Part shown: piece by piece, positions 26,303-35,310 of the stretch
Layout of the letters: each line of letters opens with the position of its first letter
How positions within the stretch are numbered: the stretch's first letter is position 1
Assembly (NCBI RefSeq): GCF_014836845.1
Contig: NZ_JACSQA010000003.1
Location: forward strand, 1-64,000
Direction: 5' to 3'
DNA: 64,000 nucleotides
Origin: Ureibacillus galli
GTDB taxonomy: Bacteria > Bacillota > Bacilli > Bacillales_A > Planococcaceae
The notes under the pieces: generated by a model
What the model was told of the DNA's origin: nothing
What the model saw: the letters and a program-made list of their open reading frames with translations, nothing else
The model's database searches: none
Program-made: the position numbers and the translations under genes

Positions 26303-26830
26303 TTATCTGCATGGGAATTCCCTAATTTCTTTTATCCATTCATTTGGCCAATTCTGTAGTAGCAAAATTTGATTCCCTCCTCCTTTAAAAATCGTACTCT
26401 TCTGAGTCATTTGTTGCTCTACTTTACCGATATTTAATTCTGTACCTTTAGGTATTTCAATAACTGCCTCATATTGTCTACTATTCTTCCACTCCGGTAA
26501 AAGAGCAGAATCTATGTTAATTGTTATTCTGTTTGAAGTAGGTACCGTAGAAGAGAAAACATCATCTACTCCTGTTTTACCACCGAAAGTACGGTATACC
26601 ATAAATACTTTCATTCGTGATAACCGTTCTATATTGGCCATCTGTATATGTTTTTTAAAGCCATGATGGTAGTACCACTTGTTCCTTAATAGTTACCTTG
26701 TTATCAATTGCTGTAGTATATTTAGGGTTAATCTCCGGTAAACCTTCTCCTGTACCCTTATCTACTTGCTTCTTTTCAAGATCATTTATGTATTCCCCTA
26801 GCTGTTTTACTTCTAGATAAATAATGTGGT
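26303..26830 (-). pseudogene. displaced, frameshifted toxin C-terminal module
   Basis: Reading the minus strand from 26816, the frame begins LEVKQLGEYINDLEKKQVDK, nearly identical to the linker of the EndoU toxin upstream. It runs through GLPEINPKYTTAIDNKV and VVLPSWL to an in-frame TAA. The same frame continues with YTDGQYRTVITNES, then a frameshift leads to VYRTFGGKTGVDDVFSS, NIDSALLPEWKNSRQYEAVI, IPKGTELNIGKV and GGGNQILLLQNWP. The last part recalls a toxin C-terminal domain seen at the ends of many Gram-positive polymorphic toxins. I cannot name its activity. There is no secretion domain of its own. Two lesions make it inactive as it stands, though recombination through the shared linker could transplant the domain. 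Confidence 0.7.
26754..26816. repeat. toxin linker repeat, displaced copy
   Basis: Direct repeat of 28048-28110: 63 bp, 7 differences by eye (about 89% identity), encoding the LEVKQLGEYI-type linker. It marks the recombination junction between the EndoU toxin and the displaced module. Confidence 0.85.
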
Positions 26831-26858
26831 AGGTCTTCTCTATTTCAAAGCAATATTA

Positions 26859-26885
26859 AACCGCTTTCCAAATTGGAATGCGGTT
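26859..26885. terminator. hairpin after the EndoU toxin-immunity pair
   Basis: AACCGC...GCGGTT with an inner TTCCA...TGGAA extension forms a near-perfect stem of about 11 bp. T-runs are weak on the minus strand (TTTAATATT) and better on the plus strand (GGTTTTC). Direction uncertain. Confidence 0.5.
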
Positions 26886-27136
26886 GGTTTTCTATGAAAA
26901 TTCAAGAATACTTTTGAACTGAATTACTAAAGATTTAAATGTTTAATAAGATTCAAAACTAAGAACAAATTATTCGTTAATTAAGCAACCGTTCCAGAAA
27001 AGTAATCTCTGTATTATCTTACCTACTAGAATTATTGCATTATATGATTATTTATAAATCGATATTTTCTTAATTTTTAAAATTATAGTTTCTTCATAAG
27101 AACATCCATTTAATAGTGGAAATATCACTGCTATCT

Positions 27137-27196
27137 TTACACTTTTTCTATTGTAACTTCATCTTTTTCATCCATATCAGTATAATGCACTTTACC
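27137..27196 (-). other. possible out-of-frame tail of the immunity gene
   Basis: Directly after the immunity gene, a different frame reads NKGKVHYTDMDEKDEVTIEKV and then stops. The sequence looks coding and starts where the immunity protein ends, so a small frameshift may have replaced the original C-terminus. The remaining part of this gap (26886-27136) shows nothing. Confidence 0.3.
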
Positions 27197-27197
27197 C

Positions 27198-27563
27198 TTA
27201 TTGCTTTATCTTATATCTCTCTTTAATCTTATTCATATAGTTTTCTATCTCCAACTTACTTTCTGGATGTCTCAATAGATAGCTTTCTACAATTTCTTCT
27301 AAATATAGATATAAAGTTTCATAATCTAAAATTACTTCTTCATCTTCTTCTACTGCAGGATAATCGAAATAAAAAGCTACCCCATCTTCACCGAAGTAAT
27401 CTTCTTCCCATTCTTCATAGTCGTCTGCAAAAACACACCACACATGTTCAATACCGTATCCTTCCCCAACTGTATACTTTTCTAACACTGTCAAAAATCT
27501 TTCATCTCCCATCACTTGAAAGAAGTATTTGACTAGCTCCCTTTTTTTGTTTTTCTCTTCCAC
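27198..27563 (-). CDS. CdiI-like immunity protein for the EndoU toxin
   Basis: About 121 acidic residues with no signal peptide: WCVFADDYEEWEEDYFGEDG and FYFDYPAVEEDEEVILDYE in the middle, then a helical end LYLEEIVESYLLRHPESKLE. The composition, size and place right behind an EndoU toxin match the ribonuclease-toxin immunity (CdiI-type) family. It would bind and block the toxin's nuclease domain in the cytoplasm. I start at a GTG, with TTTGGAG 9 nt upstream, rather than the TTG five codons earlier that overlaps the SD. It lies 19 nt after the toxin stop. The C-terminus may be shortened by a frameshift. Confidence 0.7.
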   Translation of the reverse strand: MEEKNKKRELVKYFFQVMGDERFLTVLEKYTVGEGYGIEHVWCVFADDYEEWEEDYFGEDGVAFYFDYPAVEEDEEVILDYETLYLYLEEIVESYLLRHPESKLEIENYMNKIKERYKIKQ

Positions 27564-27582
27564 TTTCTCACTCTCCAAATAA

Positions 27583-28863
27583 TTAATTGTTTAAGGTTGG
27601 GAAAAAGTTTGTAACTTCTCCTGTTGTTTCATCAATATATCCTTCAAACTTTAAACCGTTTTGAGAAGTACCGGTAATTTTCCTTCCAACTACTTCTCCA
27701 TTCTTCATCGCTTCTTCACCCCACTTTAACATTTGATCATCTGAAATTAGCTCTGGGTCATAAACAGTCTTTGGGGTGCGAACTTTTTTAAGTTCACCAG
27801 GGATAATACGTCCTTCTCTATCTATCGCAGGTAATCCATATTCAATCTCATATATACCGTCAATCTTAGAGTGCTTTTTTCTAGATATAATACAATCTTG
27901 TATATCCCAACCATTATCAATAAATACTTTCTCAAATTCGTTTAGATTATGTCCGCCAACAATTCCTTTGTTTTTCTTTCTAACAACTGCTTCTACCTCT
28001 TTTAAATGTTGATCATAACCCGATTTAAAAGTAATATCTTTACCCGCACCCTTATCTACCTGCTTCTTCTCGAGATCCTTTATGTATTCCCCTAACTGTT
28101 TGACTTCTAAATCAGAAATTGTTTTATCTTGTATATCTTTCGTTTTATCTATAGATTTTGAGAGGTCTTTTATATTTTCTGCTTTATCCACAGTTTTTGC
28201 AATGTCTTTTGAATTATCGAGCACATCCGTCGCGACTTTTGCTCCTTTTATAACTTTTATCGCTTTACCCAGCGGAGTCATAGAAGCTCTTGCTATGGCT
28301 CTTTCAGAATCTGAAGCGCTTGGGTCAAAAAGAGTAACTATATCACTTAGAAAGATTTCATATAATAAATCATCTACTGAATTTACAAATTGAGGAATAG
28401 CATCTGGTGTACCAGAACCATTCCCCCCCAATACTTGTCTCTTACCTTCAAATGTAAATAAATATTCACCGGTATTTGGATCAATCGCTCTATTAGTATT
28501 AAATTGGGCGTATTCATCCATCACTTGTATCTTACCATTTGCATCAATAGTTATGTTATTTTTCCCTATCACATTAGGTAATTCAGGTACTTGCTTAGCA
28601 ATTTTCTCTTCAGCCTCTGCATACTTATCCATCGAATTTTGAAGGAAAGATACTAACTTTTGCATATTCTTTTCAATCGTTTGTAATTCATTGGATATTT
28701 TGTACAATTGATCCCCGATTCCGTGTCGTGCTTTAATACGGTAATCGATTTGAGATCGGATGGATGCAACTTTATCTGTTGTATTCGATACTTTCGTCGT
28801 AACTTGTGAAAAGCTAGGGGTCAAATCATTAACTCTATCAATATCGACTTTTATCTTTGACAT
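27583..28863 (-). CDS. polymorphic toxin with C-terminal EndoU nuclease domain
   Basis: The 426-residue protein has an N-terminal helical domain (1 to about 95) of WXG100/LXG type, which directs such proteins to type VII secretion. A linker follows, then a pre-toxin segment (about 165-215, IVTLFDPSASDSERAIARAS and TPLGKAIKVIKGAK), a helical linker LEVKQLGEYIKDLEKKQ, and an EndoU domain (about 300-426). The EndoU catalytic set is visible: H305 in GGHN, H331 and K333 in KKHSKIDGIYEIEY. PKTVYDPELISDDQMLKWG and GRKITG also fit. EndoU toxins cleave RNA. The SD GGAGA and a promoter (28998-29026) precede it. No secretion genes are in the window, so the export route is inferred. Confidence 0.85.
   Translation of the reverse strand: MSKIKVDIDRVNDLTPSFSQVTTKVSNTTDKVASIRSQIDYRIKARHGIGDQLYKISNELQTIEKNMQKLVSFLQNSMDKYAEAEEKIAKQVPELPNVIGKNNITIDANGKIQVMDEYAQFNTNRAIDPNTGEYLFTFEGKRQVLGGNGSGTPDAIPQFVNSVDDLLYEIFLSDIVTLFDPSASDSERAIARASMTPLGKAIKVIKGAKVATDVLDNSKDIAKTVDKAENIKDLSKSIDKTKDIQDKTISDLEVKQLGEYIKDLEKKQVDKGAGKDITFKSGYDQHLKEVEAVVRKKNKGIVGGHNLNEFEKVFIDNGWDIQDCIISRKKHSKIDGIYEIEYGLPAIDREGRIIPGELKKVRTPKTVYDPELISDDQMLKWGEEAMKNGEVVGRKITGTSQNGLKFEGYIDETTGEVTNFFPTLNN
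28048..28110. repeat. toxin linker repeat, in the intact EndoU toxin
   Basis: Partner of 26754-26816. It encodes the linker just ahead of the EndoU domain, so exchange through the repeat would swap one C-terminal toxin for another while keeping the secretion domain. Confidence 0.85.
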
Positions 28864-28997
28864 GAATGTTCTCCACTAAACTCATTCCCTTATTATTTTC
28901 GTTTCATAATGTTCTATTTAATTCATCCATTAATCATTAATAGACAAAAAGGGTGATTTTAAAATATGTTACTCTACAATAATAGTAAATTAAGGTA

Positions 28998-29026
28998 ATT
29001 ATACTATATAGCAAAAGTAGTTTCCA
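28998..29026 (-). promoter_or_regulatory. sigma-A-like promoter of the EndoU toxin
   Basis: On the minus strand TGGAAA (4/6) and TATAAT (6/6) are spaced 17 nt, about 135 nt before the toxin ATG. Confidence 0.5.
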
Positions 29027-29083
29027 TAATTTAACTACATTCATTTGTGCTAGATTACTTGTTTAATTGAGCCCTATCATCAC

Positions 29084-29115
29084 AAAAAAGACACCTAATG
29101 ATTCTATTAGGTGTC
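29084..29115 (-). terminator. terminator of the Bax inhibitor-1 family gene
   Basis: A perfect 10-bp stem (GACACCTAAT and its complement, loop 6 nt) is followed on the minus strand by TTTTTTG. Confidence 0.9.
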
Positions 29116-29144
29116 TCAGGTCTTATCATTTTGCTACTACGTAA

Positions 29145-29771
29145 TTATTTAAATTCTTCTCTTATTCTCCAAATCAGCTCTAAAATATTTAAGAATAGGT
29201 TAATGAAATCTAAATATAAATCTAATGCCGAGCTTACAACATCCTCTTCTGAAACATGCCCTTTTGCAATTCGATTAAAATCGTAAATTGTATATAAGAC
29301 GAAAATTAAAATAATGACTGCTGCTAAAAGCAATAATATTAAGTTAGATGGCGTAAAGAAGAAGAAAACGATGGAAACTAAAATCGCAACTAATAGAATT
29401 CCAAATAGATATCCACCCCACCCAGACAAATCGGATTTTGTAACACTACCAATAAACCCTAGAATGGCGAAGATTACTATTGTACCAATTAGAGTAATAA
29501 GTACGGTTTCCATACCTAATTGATCGATGTAGAATTGCGTACTCCAGAAAAACGTAATCCCTACTAAAAATGGGATACAGTATAGGATTGTATTCATCAT
29601 TCGAATGTTTCGAACAAAGATTGCGATAATTAATAACAAAATGGTAATGATGGATACAGGTAATAGAACAGTTGGTGGTAACACACTACCAACAAAGAAT
29701 CCAACCCCTGTTAAAAGCCACATAATAGCAAAATGCTTCAAGACTTTACGTAAAATATTTGTGTTTTTCAA
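29145..29771 (-). CDS. Bax inhibitor-1 (BI-1/YetJ-like) family membrane protein
   Basis: The 208-residue protein has about seven hydrophobic helices and ends in the BI-1-type segment FVLYTIYDFNRIAKG (about residues 156-170) followed by ALDLYLDFINLFLNILEL, the usual place of the conserved acidic pair. Bacterial members such as YetJ of B. subtilis are pH-sensitive calcium-leak channels. The start is a TTG, with AGGAGG 8 nt upstream. The gene has its own terminator and sits between the toxin island and pgcA, with no obvious link to polysaccharide synthesis. Confidence 0.8.
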   Translation of the reverse strand: MKNTNILRKVLKHFAIMWLLTGVGFFVGSVLPPTVLLPVSIITILLLIIAIFVRNIRMMNTILYCIPFLVGITFFWSTQFYIDQLGMETVLITLIGTIVIFAILGFIGSVTKSDLSGWGGYLFGILLVAILVSIVFFFFTPSNLILLLLAAVIILIFVLYTIYDFNRIAKGHVSEEDVVSSALDLYLDFINLFLNILELIWRIREEFK

Positions 29772-29921
29772 TTTACTTGCCTCCTATTTTCTAAACCAAT
29801 TATATATACTTTATAACCAATAATAAAGTTTCATTTTTTTATTGATTACACCTCCAAATTAGTTCGATGTAACCTATTCATCCTATGTTCATATTATTCG
29901 ATTTTTAAAGGAAAACAGAAG

Positions 29922-29953
29922 CAAAAATAAAAAGCCTTCCTATATTGGAAGGC
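29922..29953 (-). terminator. terminator overlapping the end of pgcA
   Basis: GCCTTCC - 6 nt - GGAAGGC (29934-29953) includes the last codons and stop of pgcA and is followed on the minus strand by TTTTTATTTTT. Confidence 0.85.
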
Positions 29954-31646
29954 GTGATGTTGTAAAGAATTTTTTTAATTGGTCTAACTGTTTTTCCGCT
30001 TCCATTTTAGAAGTGGCCACAACACCGAAGTAAAACTTACACTTAGGTTCTGTCCCGGAAGGACGGATAGCAACCCATGAATCATTGTTTAAAATAAACT
30101 TAAGCACATTTTCCTTCGGTAAAAGAATATCTTCAATGGACCCATCTGCATTTATCGTAATACTAGTTAAATAATCTTCTACTCTTATAACAGGTATCCC
30201 GCCAATTTCAGTAGGTGGATATTTTCGAAAGTCATTTAAAATAGCTTTCATTTTTTCTTGACCGTCTTTTCCTTCGAACACTTGGGATACAAGAGCTTCT
30301 TGATGATATCCGAATTGTTCAAACAAGTCATTTAAAACATCCAACAACGTCTTTCCGTGCAATTCATAATAAGCAGCCATTTCCGCAACTTTCAATGCGA
30401 TTTGAACCGCGTCCTTATCTCGAACGAAAGTTTTCATTAAATAGCCATAACTTTCTTCATAACCAAATAAATAAGTATGTTGTTTCGTTTGTTCAAATTC
30501 TTCTATTTTTTCAGCAATAAATTTGAAGCCAGTTAATGTATTAATCGTATTGATGTGATATTTTGCGGCAATTTTAGCGCCAAGTTCTGACGTTACAATG
30601 GTTTTAATGATAGTTCCATTAGAAGGTAGCGTTCTATTTTCAAATTGGTTTTGTAAAATATAATGTAATAGCAGTGCCCCTAATTGATTGCCAGTTAATA
30701 GTTCATATTGTTCTCCGTTACGAATAGCAACCCCGATTCGGTCCGCATCCGGATCTGTCGCGAATAAAATTGTTGCCCCAACTTTTCCTCCTAATTGCAT
30801 CGCTAAGTCAAATGCAGCCGGTTCTTCTGGATTCGGGTATTCTAACGTTGGGAAGTGACCATCTGGAGAGGCTTGTTGTTCTACCACATGGACATTGTGA
30901 AATCCAAGCTGATTCAATCCTTCCATAACAGGGGATAATCCTGTACCATGTAATGGGCTATAAACAATGTTTATATTACGATCAATGTTGTCCCTATCTT
31001 TTACCGTTAATAGCTTTTCAATATATTTCGCATCACAGTCTTCTAATATCCATTGGACTAACCCTTCTTTTTCTAACAATTCAACGTCCCAAACGGCAAT
31101 GTCAAAAATATCTTCAATTTGCTCCATCGATTTAACGATGGCTTCTGCTCCGGATGGTACAAGTTGAGCACCGTCTTCTCCATACACTTTGAAACCATTA
31201 TATTGTTTCGGATTATGGCTAGCCGTAATGACTACTCCAGCAAAGGCGTTCAATTCCCGAACTGTAAAGGAAAGCTGTGGTGTTGGCCGTGGCTCCTTAT
31301 ATATGTAGGAAGTAATCCCATGGGCACCAAGTACACAAGCTGTTTCGATGGCAAATTCTTTTGAAAAAAGACGTGTATCATAGGCAATTACGACACCACG
31401 TTTTTTCGCCTCATTTCCATGGGATTCAATATAGCGGGCCAATCCTTCCGATACACGACGTATCGTATAAACATTTATTCGATTCGTTCCGGCACCAATT
31501 AAACCGCGCATGCCGCCCGTACCAAAGGAAACATATTGATAGAAACGATCTTCAATTTTTTTCTCATCATCAGAAATAGCATCCAATTCTTCTAATAAAT
31601 ATTTTGGTAAGTTTTGTGATCTCCATTTAGAATAAATAGCTTTCAT
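29940..31646 (-). CDS. pgcA: alpha-phosphoglucomutase/phosphomannomutase
   Basis: The 568-residue alpha-D-phosphohexomutase interconverts hexose 6- and 1-phosphates. It carries the phosphoserine loop VVITASHNPKQYNGFKVYG (about 135-153), the metal site DPDADRIG (about 297-304), the sugar-binding GYEESYGYL and the C-terminal phosphate-binding RPSGTEPK. Length and order match PgcA of B. subtilis. In this locus it can make glucose-1-phosphate for GalU and, if it also accepts mannose, mannose-1-phosphate for ManC, since no separate manB is present. The SD AAGGAAGG is appropriately spaced. Confidence 0.93.
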   Translation of the reverse strand: MKAIYSKWRSQNLPKYLLEELDAISDDEKKIEDRFYQYVSFGTGGMRGLIGAGTNRINVYTIRRVSEGLARYIESHGNEAKKRGVVIAYDTRLFSKEFAIETACVLGAHGITSYIYKEPRPTPQLSFTVRELNAFAGVVITASHNPKQYNGFKVYGEDGAQLVPSGAEAIVKSMEQIEDIFDIAVWDVELLEKEGLVQWILEDCDAKYIEKLLTVKDRDNIDRNINIVYSPLHGTGLSPVMEGLNQLGFHNVHVVEQQASPDGHFPTLEYPNPEEPAAFDLAMQLGGKVGATILFATDPDADRIGVAIRNGEQYELLTGNQLGALLLHYILQNQFENRTLPSNGTIIKTIVTSELGAKIAAKYHINTINTLTGFKFIAEKIEEFEQTKQHTYLFGYEESYGYLMKTFVRDKDAVQIALKVAEMAAYYELHGKTLLDVLNDLFEQFGYHQEALVSQVFEGKDGQEKMKAILNDFRKYPPTEIGGIPVIRVEDYLTSITINADGSIEDILLPKENVLKFILNNDSWVAIRPSGTEPKCKFYFGVVATSKMEAEKQLDQLKKFFTTSRLPI

Positions 31647-31721
31647 CGAGGCACCTTCCTTTTTATGATGTTGAATGGATATATCAAGTTATGTTAATTG
31701 ATTCCTTTAAAATAATAGAAG

Positions 31722-31745
31722 ACTCGGCCACTTCCTTAGCCGAGT
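31722..31745 (-). terminator. terminator after galE
   Basis: ACTCGGC - 10 nt - GCCGAGT just after the galE stop, followed on the minus strand by CTTCTATTATTTT. The T-run is imperfect, so read-through into pgcA is possible. Confidence 0.65.
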
Positions 31746-31755
31746 TCGTAAATGT

Positions 31756-32727
31756 TTAATACTTTGGATGTTGATGCCATTTCCATGCACTTTGAATAAT
31801 TTGTTCTAAATTTCTCTCTGCTTTCCAACCGAGTTCTTCATAAATTTTACTTGAAGAGGCTACTAATCGTGCTGGATCACCTATTCTACGTTTTGTCATT
31901 TCCACATTGGCTTTCAACCCAGTCACCTTTTCACAAGTTTCTATAACTTCCTTTACCGAATATCCAAATCCATTCCCAAGATTGTAGGTAGCCGTTTTAT
32001 TTTTCCCATCTATTAATGATTGAAGTGCTAATAGATGAGCTTTGGCAAGGTCCGTCACATGAATATAATCACGAATGCACGTCCCATCTGGTGTGTCATA
32101 ATCATTCCCAAAAATCGATATTTTCTCTCGTAATCCTGCTAAATGTTGCAACACGATCGGAATAAGATGGGTTTCTGGGTTATGACTTTCACCAATTTCT
32201 CCGGTTTCAACCGCGCCTGCTGCATTAAAATATCGCAATGTAACATAATTTAACCCATAGGCGACTGCATAATCTTCTAGTATTTGTTCTACCATAATTT
32301 TGGATTTTCCATAAGGATTAATCGGATTTGTTTCAACCAATTCATTAATTATATCCACTTTCGGAATACCATAAGTTGCAGCTGTGGAAGAAAAAATAAA
32401 ATTATTTACATTTTTTTCGAGCATAACTTTCAATAGAGTAAGGGTGGATACGATGTTATTAGTGTAATATTTTTGGGGATTAGTAACCGATTCTCCTACT
32501 AAACTATTCGCTGCAAAATGCATTACTCCATTAAAGGCATATTCGGAAAAAAGAGTACGTAAATCCTCTTCGTTTCCTATATCCCCTTGAATGAAAGTTG
32601 CCTTTTCATCTACCGCTTCAACATGACCTGTTGAAAGGTTATCCAAAACAACGACTCGTTCTATTTTAACTAATTCTTTTACAACATGACTTCCAATATA
32701 ACCCGCGCCACCTACGACTAAAATCAT
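31756..32727 (-). CDS. galE: UDP-glucose 4-epimerase
   Basis: The 323-residue extended SDR interconverts UDP-glucose and UDP-galactose (and possibly the GlcNAc forms). The NAD-binding GGAGYIGSH is at residues 5-13, and the catalytic Ser/Tyr-x3-Lys appear as FSSTAATYG and NPYGKSK (about 142-148). NLGNGFGYSV lies in the substrate domain. It provides UDP-galactose for the polymer. It lies 17 nt downstream of manC. Confidence 0.93.
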   Translation of the reverse strand: MILVVGGAGYIGSHVVKELVKIERVVVLDNLSTGHVEAVDEKATFIQGDIGNEEDLRTLFSEYAFNGVMHFAANSLVGESVTNPQKYYTNNIVSTLTLLKVMLEKNVNNFIFSSTAATYGIPKVDIINELVETNPINPYGKSKIMVEQILEDYAVAYGLNYVTLRYFNAAGAVETGEIGESHNPETHLIPIVLQHLAGLREKISIFGNDYDTPDGTCIRDYIHVTDLAKAHLLALQSLIDGKNKTATYNLGNGFGYSVKEVIETCEKVTGLKANVEMTKRRIGDPARLVASSSKIYEELGWKAERNLEQIIQSAWKWHQHPKY

Positions 32728-32744
32728 CCTGTTACCCCTTTTTG

Positions 32745-34118
32745 TTATTCAACTAAAGAATAACAATAGTTTTCTATCTCATCCCAACTCATAAAAACAC
32801 GGACAATATCTTCTTCAATTAATTGGGGACCCGTTTGAACTTCAATCATTTCTAAATCTGTAACTGCTTTAAGACCATGTTTATGTCCAACGGGGATTTC
32901 CAAAACATCACCGGTTCTCACAACACGTAGTTTGTCATTTTGAACAAATACGCCCTCGCCTTTAATAACCGTCCATACTTCACTACGGTGAAGATGATAT
33001 TGATAACTTAAATTTTTGCCGGCTTTCACACCAATTCGTTTCGTTAATACTTCATAGTTTTCATCTGTTTTTAAATGATCAAGAACCTTATACCATCCCC
33101 ATCTACGTTCTTCATACATCGGGCGATTTTCATATTGCCCTACAATTTCTTTTATAAGTGGACTCTTTTCTTTATCGGCGACTAATATACCATCTGGACT
33201 AGCAGCAACGATTACATTTGATACCCCAATGAGCGTAATCGGAATATCTAATTCATTGATTAAATGTGTTTGTTCACAATCATCGGTCATGATTCCTTTT
33301 CCCATTTGGGAAGTGCGCATTTCTTCTGTTAACGTTCGCCAAGTTCCAAGATCTTTCCAATAACCGTTATAAGGAAGTGCAACAATATGCTCTGTTTTCT
33401 CAACAATTTCATAGTCAAAACTGATTTTAGGAAGTTTGTCATATTGCGCTACAAGTTCATCATAATGAACTGGGAAGCCCCGTTCTTCTAATATTTGAAT
33501 CATGAAACCTAACTTAAAGGCAAAGACACCACAATTCCATAATGCCTGGTGTGCAATTAATTTTTCAGCTTCCTCTTCCGTTGGTTTTTCGGTAAATCGT
33601 TGGATAGTTAAATAGTCTTGTTGTTGAGATTCTGAAGGTATCATATAGCCATATTTTGAAGAAGGATAAGTAGGAGTAACACCAATAAGAGCTATATCTG
33701 CTTTTGATTGTTTTAAAGCTTGGTCTAACTGAGTAACTTGTTCAAAGAAAGCGTCCTGAACATAGGGATCAACCGGAAGAATAGCAATCGTCTCATCTAG
33801 TGAAACATTTTTTATCGAGTACAAATACGAAGCTACTAAACTAATCGCCGGAAAAGTATCTCTCCTATTTGGTTCGATCACTAAATTCACTTTTTGACCT
33901 AGTTGATTTTGAATCATATCTACTTGTGTTTTACTTGTCGCAATGATGGTAGACTCGGCAAGATTCACACGATTTAATTGTCCCCAAACTCGTTGCACCA
34001 TCGATTTTACGTTGTGATCATCATCTTCGAGTACTTTTAAAAACTGTTTTGATCGTGCATCATTCGATAATGGCCAAAGACGTTTACCGGAACCACCGGA
34101 TAATAACACTAGTTTCAT
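32745..34118 (-). CDS. manC: mannose-1-phosphate guanylyltransferase, probably with phosphomannose isomerase domain
   Basis: In this 457-residue protein, residues 1 to about 270 form the GDP-mannose pyrophosphorylase domain (LSGGSGKRLWPLS at 5-17, then SKQFLK; TEKPTEEEAEKLI). Residues from about 345 on form a cupin that matches type II phosphomannose isomerases (GKNLSYQYHLHRSEVWTVIKG-type signature, HLHR-SE metal site, EIPVGHKHGL). The two activities together would turn fructose-6-phosphate into mannose-6-phosphate and, after PgcA, mannose-1-phosphate into GDP-mannose. That would explain the lack of a separate manA here. The SD GAGGAG is 9 nt from the ATG. Confidence 0.88.
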   Translation of the reverse strand: MKLVLLSGGSGKRLWPLSNDARSKQFLKVLEDDDHNVKSMVQRVWGQLNRVNLAESTIIATSKTQVDMIQNQLGQKVNLVIEPNRRDTFPAISLVASYLYSIKNVSLDETIAILPVDPYVQDAFFEQVTQLDQALKQSKADIALIGVTPTYPSSKYGYMIPSESQQQDYLTIQRFTEKPTEEEAEKLIAHQALWNCGVFAFKLGFMIQILEERGFPVHYDELVAQYDKLPKISFDYEIVEKTEHIVALPYNGYWKDLGTWRTLTEEMRTSQMGKGIMTDDCEQTHLINELDIPITLIGVSNVIVAASPDGILVADKEKSPLIKEIVGQYENRPMYEERRWGWYKVLDHLKTDENYEVLTKRIGVKAGKNLSYQYHLHRSEVWTVIKGEGVFVQNDKLRVVRTGDVLEIPVGHKHGLKAVTDLEMIEVQTGPQLIEEDIVRVFMSWDEIENYCYSLVE

Positions 34119-34221
34119 GTTGGTTATCTCCTCAAAATTAATTTTGATAAAAAATTAAGGTCGTAATATACAATTTTTAGTCTTATAAACGTGATGCATG
34201 TCCAAGTGTTTGAATCCAGTT

Positions 34222-35301
34222 TCAATCAAACATAATAACGTTTCGTTCTTCATTTGATATTTTTTCCATATCTTTCGTAACCATTATTTTTACTAGCTCT
34301 TCAAAAGATGTTTTTGTTGGATTCCATCCTAATAACGTTTTAGCCTTTGTGGGATCGCCAAGAAGTTGATCTACTTCTGTTGGACGGAAGTATTTTGGAT
34401 CTACTTCTACGACAACTTCTCCCGTTAATTTATTTATCCCCTTTTCTTCTATCCCTTCACTTATCCACTCAATATTTATATCCACATGTTTAAAGGCAAG
34501 CTCTACAAACTCTCTCACTGTATGCATTTCACCAGTAGCAATTACAAAATCTTCAGGTTTATGATGCTGCAAAATTAACCACATGCATTCAACGTAATCT
34601 TTGGCATAGCCCCAGTCACGTAAAGAGTTTAAATTGCCTAATTTTAATACAGATTGTTTTCTTTGGGCGATACGAGCAGCTGCTAATGTAATCTTGCGTG
34701 TTACGAATGTTTCACCCCGTCGTTCTGATTCATGATTAAACAAAATTCCATTTACCGCAAACATATGATAGGATTCTCGATAGTTTTTCGTAATCCAGTA
34801 TCCATACATTTTGGCAACTCCATAAGGGGATCGAGGATAAAATGGTGTTGTTTCGTTTTGTGGAACCTCTTGGACTTTTCCAAATAATTCAGAAGTGGAA
34901 GCTTGATAAATTTTTGTTTTTTCAGTTAAACCTAAAATTCTAACGGCTTCTAAAATGTTTAACGTACCCTTTGCATCCACATCTAAAGTATAAGAAGGCA
35001 TATCAAATGAAACTCGGACATGGGACTGGGCAGCTAAATTGTAAATTTCATCTGGTTGAATTTCACTTATTATTCGTGTTATGTTCAAAGCATCTGTCAC
35101 ATCTCCGTAATGAAGGCTGAAATCGTTATTATTTAATAACGCTTCCGACTCTTCTTGTGATAGAATGTCTTCCAATCTTTCTTGGTTATAAGAAGAGCTT
35201 CGTCGAACGATACCATGTACTTCATAACCCTTTTCTAATAAGAACTCTGCTAAGTAAGATCCATCTTGACCTGTTACACCTGTGATTAATGCTTTTTTCA
35301 T
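34222..35301 (-). CDS. gmd: GDP-mannose 4,6-dehydratase
   Basis: The 359-residue SDR converts GDP-mannose to GDP-4-keto-6-deoxymannose. Gmd signatures [15 protein letters not shown] (8-22) and HGIVRRSS, the catalytic YGVAK (in [13 protein letters not shown]) and [16 protein letters not shown] are all intact. It lies 9 nt after the fcl gene, the next enzyme in the GDP-L-fucose pathway. SD AGGAGG. Its location between fcl and manC makes a complete GDP-fucose cassette. Confidence 0.95.
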   Translation of the reverse strand: MKKALITGVTGQDGSYLAEFLLEKGYEVHGIVRRSSSYNQERLEDILSQEESEALLNNNDFSLHYGDVTDALNITRIISEIQPDEIYNLAAQSHVRVSFDMPSYTLDVDAKGTLNILEAVRILGLTEKTKIYQASTSELFGKVQEVPQNETTPFYPRSPYGVAKMYGYWITKNYRESYHMFAVNGILFNHESERRGETFVTRKITLAAARIAQRKQSVLKLGNLNSLRDWGYAKDYVECMWLILQHHKPEDFVIATGEMHTVREFVELAFKHVDINIEWISEGIEEKGINKLTGEVVVEVDPKYFRPTEVDQLLGDPTKAKTLLGWNPTKTSFEELVKIMVTKDMEKISNEERNVIMFD

Positions 35302-35310
35302 ATGCTCCTC

